This document shows positions 26,791 to 33,464 of a stretch of DNA of 64,000 bases, piece after piece. The stretch lies in NCBI GenBank assembly GCA_027483445.1, contig JAIXUS010000028.1:21826-85825 (forward strand). The letters are read 5' to 3'. The position numbers and the translations under genes are program-made. The notes beneath the pieces were generated by a model. That model worked only from the letters and a program-made list of their open reading frames with translations. It searched no databases and had not been told where the DNA came from. Source of the stretch: Bacteroidota bacterium (GTDB lineage: Bacteria; Bacteroidota; Bacteroidia; M30B66). The number at the start of each line of letters is the position of its first letter. The first letter of the stretch is position 1.

Positions 26791-27915
26791 TTAGTAATTA
26801 ATCACTTGCTGTTCAACATCTTCGGGCAATTCTCTGTAAGTATACTGCTGGGAGCGCAGTTGGGGTTCGAAGCCTGCTTCGCGGATGGCTTGCTGTATGC
26901 CGGCTGAGGTAAATCGGTGTGGTGCCCCGGCTGCTGAAACCACGTTTTCTTCAATCATAATCGAGCCGAAGTCGTTGGCCCCAGCATGGAGACAAAGTTG
27001 GGCTGTTTTCTCGCCTACTGTGAGCCATGAGGCTTGTATGTTGATGACATTGGGCAGCATGATGCGGCTCAGGGCAACCATTCGGATATATTCCTCGGAA
27101 CTTACCTCATTTCGGATGCCTTTCACCCTACGAAGCAAGGTGCCATCGTCCTGGAAAGGCCAGGGAATAAAGGCGAGGAAGCCTTTGGCGGCATCGGGTT
27201 TTTCGCTTTGCACCTGCCGAATCCGCGCCAAATGTTCGAAGCGTTCGTAGAGGGTTTCGATATGTCCAAACATCATGGTTGCCGAGGTGGTGATGTTTAG
27301 TTGGTGCGCAGCCCGCATAACGTCGAGCCATTCCTGACCAGAGCATTTGCCTTTGGATATCATACGCCGTACACGGTCGTTCAGAATTTCGGCCCCGGCG
27401 CCCGGCAATGAATCAAGTCCGGCGGCGTGCAAGCGGCTCAGCACTTCGGTATGACTAAGCTTACCCAGCTTGGCAATGTGGGCAATTTCGGGCGGCCCGA
27501 GGGCGTGCAGCTTAATATCGGGGAAATGGGTTTTCAGCTCGCGGAAGAGATTTTCGTAAAACTCAATGCCTAAATCGGGGTGATGGCCTCCCTGAAGCAA
27601 AAGCTGGTCGCCTCCATAACGGCGCATCTCGTCGATTTTCTCCCGGTATTGATCGAGTGTGGTAATGTAGGCCTCGGCATGACCCGGAATGCGGTAAAAG
27701 TTGCAAAACTTACAATTGGCAATGCACACGTTGGTCGTGTTCACATTGCGATCAATCATCCATGTTACCTTACCATCGGGTTTTTGGATTTTCCGCAGGG
27801 TATTTCCAACGTGCATCAGCTGGGGTAAGGAGGCATTTTCAAACAGCCAGATTCCTTCTTCGATACTCAGCCATTCAAAGCGGAGTGCCTTCTCGAGCAA
27901 AAGTTCAGTATTCAT
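26791..27915 (-). CDS. mqnC: Cyclic dehypoxanthinyl futalosine synthase
   Basis: Radical SAM enzyme of the futalosine menaquinone pathway that cyclises dehypoxanthine futalosine. The 374 residues include a TIM-barrel-like radical SAM domain with the [4Fe-4S] ligands Cys64, Cys68 and Cys71 (CIANCKFC, the CxxxCxxC signature), preceded by VTWMIDRNVNTTNVC. Other family blocks are QLLLQGGHHPDLGIEFY, LHALGPPEI, LDSLPGAGAEIL, TTSATMMFGH, FIPWPFQ and the C-terminal ASWLTVGEKTAQLCLHAGANDFGSIMIEENVVSAAG. The SAM-enzyme features distinguish it from MqnE. The start at 27915 is the first family-like ATG. mqnB is found 20 kb away, so menaquinone genes are dispersed. Divergent from pepA. Confidence 0.94.
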   Translation of the reverse strand: MNTELLLEKALRFEWLSIEEGIWLFENASLPQLMHVGNTLRKIQKPDGKVTWMIDRNVNTTNVCIANCKFCNFYRIPGHAEAYITTLDQYREKIDEMRRYGGDQLLLQGGHHPDLGIEFYENLFRELKTHFPDIKLHALGPPEIAHIAKLGKLSHTEVLSRLHAAGLDSLPGAGAEILNDRVRRMISKGKCSGQEWLDVMRAAHQLNITTSATMMFGHIETLYERFEHLARIRQVQSEKPDAAKGFLAFIPWPFQDDGTLLRRVKGIRNEVSSEEYIRMVALSRIMLPNVINIQASWLTVGEKTAQLCLHAGANDFGSIMIEENVVSAAGAPHRFTSAGIQQAIREAGFEPQLRSQQYTYRELPEDVEQQVINY

Positions 27916-27987
27916 TGTTTCAATAAACAGGGCGCAAGGTAGAAAGTTCGCCGCGAATGAGTACTTCGCAATTCCCACGATTCCGTT

Positions 27988-27995
27988 TACATTTG
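27988..27995 (+). promoter_or_regulatory. Bacteroidota -7 element upstream of pepA
   Basis: TACATTTG matches TAnnTTTG exactly, 28 bases before the ATG at 28023. This position puts the transcription start near 28002 and excludes the upstream in-frame codon at 27957. No clear TTG is found at -33. Confidence 0.5.
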
Positions 27996-28022
27996 CGCCA
28001 TTCTATCCCAAAAGAAACACAC

Positions 28023-29456
28023 ATGAAGCCCGAATTAAAGAAAAGCAATAAGCCCGCTAAAGGCCATCGTATATATGTAGTGAAAGAGTTCAAGCAGATT
28101 CCAGAAGAAGCCTTTTCGAAGGAGGAGCTGAACTACGTGAAGGCCCAAATGAAGGCCTCCAAAAAGCAGATTGCCGTTAACCACTTTGGTCACTTCAGCT
28201 TTGTGGTAACTATTGAGGACAAAAAAACGCATGCCCTCAGCATCGAAGCCTGTCGTGTTGCCGGAAACGCGCTACTGGCTACACTCAATGCCCAATCTAT
28301 CGAAGAAATTCAGCTTATCGACGCATCCGGCTTGCCCGCCGAAATACTGGCGATGCTCGAAGGCATGGTACTCGGCTCCTATCAGTTTTTGAAATACCGT
28401 ACGAAGAAGGAGAAAGAGACCAATAGCCTGAAGCTTATTTCGGTGCACAGCAAGGTGGTGAGCGACAAAGAGTTGCAGCTGCTTAGTACGGTAGCAGAAG
28501 GTGTTTATCGGAGTCGCGACCTTGTGAATGAGCCCGTTTCTTTCCTCAATGCACCTCAGTATGCTAAGGAGGTGCAGCAACTCGGTAAAGAGGCTGGGTT
28601 TAAGGTAGAGGTATTTAACAAGGCCAAGATTGAGTCGCTGAAAATGGGCGGACTCTTGTCGGTAAATCAGGGTTCTGTTGATCCACCGGTGTTTGTGGTA
28701 ATGGAGCACAAGCCGAAGAACGCGGTGAATAAGCAGCCTTATGTTTTTGTGGGTAAAGGTGTGGTGTACGATACGGGCGGCATCAGCTTAAAGCCGAACG
28801 ATGGTATGATGACCATGAAGTGCGATATGGCCGGGGCGGCAGCTGTTGCGGGTGCCATGTATGCCATTGCCAGGGCGGGTTTGCCTGTTTGGGTGGTTGG
28901 AATTACACCGTCTACCGATAACCGTCCGCATGGAAACAGCGTAGTGCCGGGTGATGTGATTACCATTTCTGACGGAACCACCGTGGAGGTATTGAATACC
29001 GACGCTGAAGGTCGTTTGATTTTGAGCGATGCCTTGGTGTATGCGAAAAAATATAAGCCTCGTTTTGTGGTTGATTTGGCTACACTTACCGGTGCTGCTT
29101 CGAGGGCTATCGGGCGTTTTGGGATTGTAGCCATGAGCAATACTGTGGAGGAGTTTGAGCAGCTCAAACATTGTGGCAACACGGTGCATGAGCGGCTGGT
29201 AGAGTTTCCTTTGTGGGATGAATATGCCGATATGCTGAAGAGCGATGTGGCCGACCTAAAAAACATTGGAGGTGTGATTGCCGGAGCCAATACAGCCGGG
29301 AAATTCCTGGAGCACTTTACCGATTACCCTTGGGTACACCTCGATATTGCAGGGCCTGCTTTTGTAGAATCGCCCGATAGCTATCGCGGAAAAGGCGGAA
29401 CAGGTACAGGCGTTCGATTGTTGTTTGAGTTTATCCGCAGCAAGGCAGAATTATGA
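28023..29456 (+). CDS. pepA: Leucyl aminopeptidase (M17 family)
   Basis: Cytosolic hexameric zinc/manganese aminopeptidase of 477 residues that trims N-terminal residues from peptides. The N-terminal regulatory domain is divergent. The M17 catalytic domain has VFVGKGVVYDTGGISLKPNDGMMTMKCDMAGAAAVAGAM (metal ligands Lys and Asp), and the signature NTDAEGRLILSDALVYA. After it come DLATLTGAASRAIG and GTGTGVRLLFEFI at the end. The start is set at the ATG at 28023, which the promoter at 27988 supports. The stop overlaps the pdxA start by 4 bases (ATGA), so translation is coupled. Confidence 0.93.
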   Translation: MKPELKKSNKPAKGHRIYVVKEFKQIPEEAFSKEELNYVKAQMKASKKQIAVNHFGHFSFVVTIEDKKTHALSIEACRVAGNALLATLNAQSIEEIQLIDASGLPAEILAMLEGMVLGSYQFLKYRTKKEKETNSLKLISVHSKVVSDKELQLLSTVAEGVYRSRDLVNEPVSFLNAPQYAKEVQQLGKEAGFKVEVFNKAKIESLKMGGLLSVNQGSVDPPVFVVMEHKPKNAVNKQPYVFVGKGVVYDTGGISLKPNDGMMTMKCDMAGAAAVAGAMYAIARAGLPVWVVGITPSTDNRPHGNSVVPGDVITISDGTTVEVLNTDAEGRLILSDALVYAKKYKPRFVVDLATLTGAASRAIGRFGIVAMSNTVEEFEQLKHCGNTVHERLVEFPLWDEYADMLKSDVADLKNIGGVIAGANTAGKFLEHFTDYPWVHLDIAGPAFVESPDSYRGKGGTGTGVRLLFEFIRSKAEL

Positions 29457-30526
29457 GCGATTTTCACGACGGACCTATTCGGGTTGGAATTACCCACGGC
29501 GACTTTAACGGAATTGGATATGAGGTAATTATGAAGACCTTCGCCGATCATGGTATGCTTGAGCTCTGCACTCCAGTGGTGTACGGGCTGCATAAGGCTG
29601 CCAGCTTGTATCGGAAAACACTGGGTATTCAGGACTTTAGCTTCTACGGAATTCCAGAGGCGTCAAAAGCCGTGAAGCACCATTGCAATTTTGTGAATCT
29701 CACCGATGTAGATGTTGGCATTGAACCGGGGACCAGCACTCCGGCCGCCGGATCATGGGCGGTGAAGGCCTTAAATCGGGCCATGGACGACCTGGAGAGT
29801 GGGCTCATTGATGTACTTGTAACGGCGCCCATCAACAAGCAGAACGTACAATCGCCTGATTTTCAATTCCCCGGACACACAGAATTTCTGGCTTCACGTA
29901 CCCAAACCAGCGATTATCTGATGCTCTTGGTGAATGAAGATTTACGCATTGGCACTGTAACAGGGCATATACCAATCACAGCAGTTGCCTCAAAATTGAG
30001 CACTGATTTAATTATTTCGCGTATCCGCGTGATGGCTAAGTCGTTATTGATGGACTTCGGAATTCGGACACCTAAAATTGCTGTTTTAGGTTTGAATCCG
30101 CACGCCGGCGACCAGGGGCTGATTGGCAAGGAGGAGGAGCAAATTATCACTCCGGCCATTCGTAAACTGAGTCAGGAAGGGATGTTGGTTTACGGACCTT
30201 ACCCGGCTGATGGCTTCTTTGGAAGCGGTGGCTGGAAGAAATTTGATGGGGTGATGGCCATGTACCACGACCAGGGCTTGATTCCATTTAAGTCGCTGGC
30301 TTTTCACCATGGAGTGAATTTCACCGCGGGGCTTCCAATCATAAGAACATCACCCGACCATGGCACGGGATACGACATATCAGGCAAGAATCTGGCGGAT
30401 CCTTCTTCACTGCGCGAGGCTGTCTTTTTGGCTATTGATGTGTTTCGTAATCGAAGGATGTATTTGGAAATCAGCGCTAATCCACTTAAATCTCAGCATA
30501 AAAAAGAGCGGGAAAGAGAGCGTTAA
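29453..30526 (+). CDS. pdxA: 4-hydroxythreonine-4-phosphate dehydrogenase
   Basis: NAD-dependent oxidation of 4-phosphohydroxy-L-threonine in the DXP-dependent vitamin B6 pathway, a cytoplasmic dimer. The 357 residues show IRVGITHGDFNGIGYEVIMKTF (family N-terminus), LVTAPINKQNVQ, FPGHTEFLASRTQT (metal ligand His), GHIPITAVASKLS, LGLNPHAGDQGLIGKEE (second His), and MYHDQGLIPFKSLAF with the third His. Length is at the top of the family range; the final ~25 residues are basic. It is translated from an ATGA overlap with pepA. The run KKERERER at the C-terminus is odd but follows the normal end of the fold. Confidence 0.93.
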   Translation: MSDFHDGPIRVGITHGDFNGIGYEVIMKTFADHGMLELCTPVVYGLHKAASLYRKTLGIQDFSFYGIPEASKAVKHHCNFVNLTDVDVGIEPGTSTPAAGSWAVKALNRAMDDLESGLIDVLVTAPINKQNVQSPDFQFPGHTEFLASRTQTSDYLMLLVNEDLRIGTVTGHIPITAVASKLSTDLIISRIRVMAKSLLMDFGIRTPKIAVLGLNPHAGDQGLIGKEEEQIITPAIRKLSQEGMLVYGPYPADGFFGSGGWKKFDGVMAMYHDQGLIPFKSLAFHHGVNFTAGLPIIRTSPDHGTGYDISGKNLADPSSLREAVFLAIDVFRNRRMYLEISANPLKSQHKKERERER

Positions 30527-30668
30527 AATTCACCCCAAAGGAGTATATCCGACATAATTCATTTTAACGTAAAGTTGCATAGCAGTAGAATAAATTTACT
30601 GTAAGGTATATGCTTGGACTCAGCACGCATCTGTCTGGAAGTGTTTTTCTCAGTGTAACTATTCAAAA

Positions 30669-30764
30669 ATGACGTTAGAAGCAGCTCAAATGTGGAAGTA
30701 CCTTGTTCTTGGTGGAATCATCCTAATCCTGCTGTTTGTCATGTTTAAAAAGCGAAAAGCATAG
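30669..30764 (+). CDS. 31-residue single-pass membrane microprotein (putative)
   Basis: An ATG-to-TAG frame of 31 codons in the pdxA-DUF2237 intergenic region. It reads as a short N-terminal segment (MTLEAAQMWKY), one clean transmembrane helix (LVLGGIILILLFVMF) and a basic C-terminus (KKRKA), which gives an inside-positive arrangement. Such an arrangement is unlikely by chance in a random short frame, but nothing is known of its function. Upstream sequence shows no clear ribosome site, as is usual in Bacteroidota. A hairpin TAGTCTCT/AGAGACTA (30780-30804) follows, without a T run. Confidence 0.45.
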   Translation: MTLEAAQMWKYLVLGGIILILLFVMFKKRKA

Positions 30765-30888
30765 GTGTACCTCTCTCTTTAGTCTCTGTTCGAGGGAGAG
30801 ACTATACTGCAAGGAAGAACGGGGTTACATGTGAATAAGAAACCCAACATTTACGGTAATTGCCATCAAACCTCTATAGGGCTGTAGA

Positions 30889-31257
30889 TTAAATGGTTAG
30901 ATCCATGGCGTGTTCCATGAGGAGTTCTAGTGGAACAACCTCCAGGGCACGTTGGTGTGTTGATGAAAGCACCAACGGAGGAGCAAAACCAGCCTCTTGC
31001 GCTTGAAGCCATCTGGCGGCGCAGACGCACCATTTATCGCCATCTTTTAATCCCGGAAATTGAAACTCCGGACGGGGCGTGCTTAAGTCGTTACCCACCG
31101 ATTGGGAATAGGACAAAAACGCATCAGTTACTCTGGCACATACAGTATGAGAACCTGTGTCGTATTCTGATGTGTGACAAAAACCATCCCGGTAAAATCC
31201 GGTAAGTGGCTCAAAGCAACAGGCTTCGAGCTTCCCTCCCAACACGTTTAGTTGCAT
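30889..31257 (-). CDS. DUF2237 family protein
   Basis: A 122-residue protein closely matching the DUF2237 family. The diagnostic blocks are NVLGGKLEACCFEPLTGFYRDGFC, DTGSHTVCARVTDAFLSYS, GNDLSTPRPEFQFPGLKDGDKWCVCAARW and APPLVLSSTHQRALEVVPLELL. Several cysteines and His residues are conserved, consistent with a metal- or cofactor-binding fold, but no function is established. It begins 9 bases after the stop of the DUF5106/thioredoxin gene on the same strand and is probably co-transcribed. Length is normal for the family. Confidence 0.92.
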   Translation of the reverse strand: MQLNVLGGKLEACCFEPLTGFYRDGFCHTSEYDTGSHTVCARVTDAFLSYSQSVGNDLSTPRPEFQFPGLKDGDKWCVCAARWLQAQEAGFAPPLVLSSTHQRALEVVPLELLMEHAMDLTI

Positions 31258-31266
31258 ACAGTTATG

Positions 31267-32673
31267 TTAAAACAATGGTTTTTTGCGGTAGTTCCGGAGG
31301 AAGTCCTCTAAATTTTCCACATCAATGCGTTTGGCAATGATGCGTTTATTTCGATCAAGCACATAAATTACTGGTGTTGAATAGATATCATAGTAATCTC
31401 TGAATTTGGATTTCAGCGTTAAATCGGCTGCGTTAATCCAGGTAAGCCCTTTTTCTTTGATGTACTTGAACCATTCTGTTGTGTCGGTTTCGATATACAC
31501 ACCCATAACCTCTAAATCGAACTCTTGCTTAAACTTGGTGTAGAATTCCTGCAGCTTTGGAGTAACCTTTTGGCAATGTCCGCAACTAGGATCCCAGAAA
31601 TATAGAATGGTGAAGCTCGATTTTAGGTCGTTTACCGCAATGGGGTGAAAATCAGGCTTCAGCAGCTTCATGTTATACGCCGTTTTGCCAATCAGGCAGG
31701 GCTTCAGATCCTCAACGCGATCTTTGATTTTCGCCCGTTGAGTTGAGTCGATCCAGTATGCTTTGTCGCTCAAATAGTATTCTTCCGACATGCATACAAA
31801 CACAGCATCCATGCCCATAACATTCGATTTTTCGTAGGTGTTGGTAATCCAGTACACCAAATATTTAAAGATATCGCCGTTATGGTCGGTCTTGGCAATG
31901 AGTTCTTTTGAGGCTTTACAAATGGAATCGGGAATTTGAGGAATGAGGCGCTCGATATATTGTTTCACTTTTGAGGCGAAAATTGGTGTTCTGATAAGTC
32001 GTTCGTCTTTCAGATCCATGTTGTCGAAAAAGTGAGCCCTGTAATAGCGGTAAGGAAATGTTGAGTCTTTAGAACCATCAGGTTTCGTGGGCATTTCTGG
32101 AATTTCAGGCTCTGTTCCGGCTTTAAAAATTTTACTGAGCAGGGCTTGAGGAGCGTTCTTTACAATGTTGGCTTTGTACTCTTTTACCTCATTGTCGATG
32201 GCTGTTTGCTGAGCCTTGATTTGTGCCGTTTTTGCGGCATCTCCTTTAGCCTTATCTAATTCAGCCTTTAAGGATTCCATCTGCCTCCCTCGAACGTTAA
32301 TCCACTTCAGGTACTCGTAAAATTGTTCATTGTCTTTAGAACCTTTCACCACCATTTTGTTGATGAGATCAGTAGTGTCGGTTTCTACAGAGAAACGCTG
32401 TTCTTTGTCGATGATAAGTTCGAAATACTTTCGTCCCGGAATCACCAACATATAAATTCCTCCCGGCAGCTCCTCGTCTCCCTTAAATATCACGGTTCCT
32501 TTGCTATCGGCCTTGGCAGAGTCGCGGATATACTGCTTATCTCCATAATAATAGGCCAACTGGCATGTGGCGTCTTTTACCCCATTAACCGTGGCCTTTA
32601 TTTCGTGTCCTTTCCCAAACGCCCCGCCAATACTAGCAAAGAGCGCAATAGCAAAACATAAAACTCTCATCAT
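31267..32673 (-). CDS. Exported DUF4369/DUF5106 thioredoxin-fold protein
   Basis: A 468-residue periplasmic redox-type protein. A signal peptide (MRVLCFAIALFASIGGAFG) precedes a DUF4369 beta-barrel-like domain (HEIKATVNGVKDATCQLAYYYGDKQY, about residues 20-115). A helical DUF5106 segment with a charged coiled stretch (AELDKAKGDAAKTAQIKAQQ) follows. The C-terminal thioredoxin fold (from about residue 345) has the redox pair CGHC at roughly 364-367 in YFWDPSCGHCQKV and cis-Pro strand STPVIYVLDRNKRII. Such proteins are thought to act in envelope redox or cytochrome maturation; partner unknown. The start at 32673 or 32670 begins the signal peptide. Confidence 0.88.
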   Translation of the reverse strand: MMRVLCFAIALFASIGGAFGKGHEIKATVNGVKDATCQLAYYYGDKQYIRDSAKADSKGTVIFKGDEELPGGIYMLVIPGRKYFELIIDKEQRFSVETDTTDLINKMVVKGSKDNEQFYEYLKWINVRGRQMESLKAELDKAKGDAAKTAQIKAQQTAIDNEVKEYKANIVKNAPQALLSKIFKAGTEPEIPEMPTKPDGSKDSTFPYRYYRAHFFDNMDLKDERLIRTPIFASKVKQYIERLIPQIPDSICKASKELIAKTDHNGDIFKYLVYWITNTYEKSNVMGMDAVFVCMSEEYYLSDKAYWIDSTQRAKIKDRVEDLKPCLIGKTAYNMKLLKPDFHPIAVNDLKSSFTILYFWDPSCGHCQKVTPKLQEFYTKFKQEFDLEVMGVYIETDTTEWFKYIKEKGLTWINAADLTLKSKFRDYYDIYSTPVIYVLDRNKRIIAKRIDVENLEDFLRNYRKKPLF

Positions 32674-32743
32674 ATTCTTTTTTAAAGCGGCGCAATTTGC
32701 CACAAATATTGTGCTAATTTGTGAAAGTTAAGCGAACATAATC

Positions 32744-33451
32744 ATGTGTGGTAGATATACATTAGCCGGCAAGCCGGTTAACTTGGAAAGTCAGCTTCGG
32801 GCGCAGGTGCGCGATGACGCAAAGCGCTTGGTTGAGCTCCCCAATTACAATGTAGCACCATCGGCCATGGTTCCGGTGCTGTTGAGCGATTCGCCCGATT
32901 GGATTACAACTGCCCGTTGGGGATTGCACCCATCGTGGTCGCGCAACGATCCAAAACCCCGGCTGTTAATCAACATTCGGGAGGACTCGCTGCGTAACAA
33001 GCCCGTCTTCAAGCGATACATCCATCAGCAGCACTGCCTAATTCCTGCAACAGGCTTTTACGAGTGGCGCACGCGCGGAAAGCAGAAGCAAGCCTTTTTC
33101 GTCCATCTTGTGCAGCAGGACTGGTTTTGTTTTGCAGGTGTTTACGAATATTGCCGCAGAGCGGATGGCCATCTCGAAACAACCGTTTCGTTGATTACGA
33201 CCGAGCCCAATGCTTTAATGGAGCCTATCCATGATCGAATGCCGGTAATCATTCCACCCGAAAAATATGACCTCTGGCTCAATAGCAGTGCAGAATGTCA
33301 TCCAACCGAACTACTATTGCCCTACCCTACAGCTGAAATGGAGGCCTGGCCAGTATCGTCGAAGGTTAACATACCTTCCAACAATGATCCATCCTTGCTA
33401 AATAGAGTAGAAATTTCCGACAATAACGCCCAACTCGACCTCTTCTCTTGA
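32744..33451 (+). CDS. SOS response-associated peptidase (SRAP/HMCES/YedK family)
   Basis: SRAP proteins covalently trap abasic sites in single-stranded DNA via the N-terminal Cys, protecting forks. The 235 residues show the essential MCGRYTL with Cys2 (exposed after Met removal), YNVAPS, ARWGLHPSW, LINIREDSLRNKPVFKRYIHQQHCLIPATGFYEWR (Glu in the active site) and the His in MEPIHDRMPVI. This is a complete catalytic set. It is 13 bases upstream of the AddB-like nuclease gene, so both probably belong to one DNA-repair transcript. The start is fixed by the requirement for Cys2. Confidence 0.95.
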   Translation: MCGRYTLAGKPVNLESQLRAQVRDDAKRLVELPNYNVAPSAMVPVLLSDSPDWITTARWGLHPSWSRNDPKPRLLINIREDSLRNKPVFKRYIHQQHCLIPATGFYEWRTRGKQKQAFFVHLVQQDWFCFAGVYEYCRRADGHLETTVSLITTEPNALMEPIHDRMPVIIPPEKYDLWLNSSAECHPTELLLPYPTAEMEAWPVSSKVNIPSNNDPSLLNRVEISDNNAQLDLFS

Positions 33452-33464
33452 GTATATTGTCGGC

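Noticed and set aside
28739..29290. 183-residue minus-strand frame opposite pepA
   Set aside because: Antisense to the conserved M17 core; coding strand identity is certain.
30780..30804. Hairpin TAGTCTCT/AGAGACTA as a terminator for the micro-ORF
   Set aside because: No T run follows, so it does not fit a rho-independent terminator; left as an unexplained hairpin.
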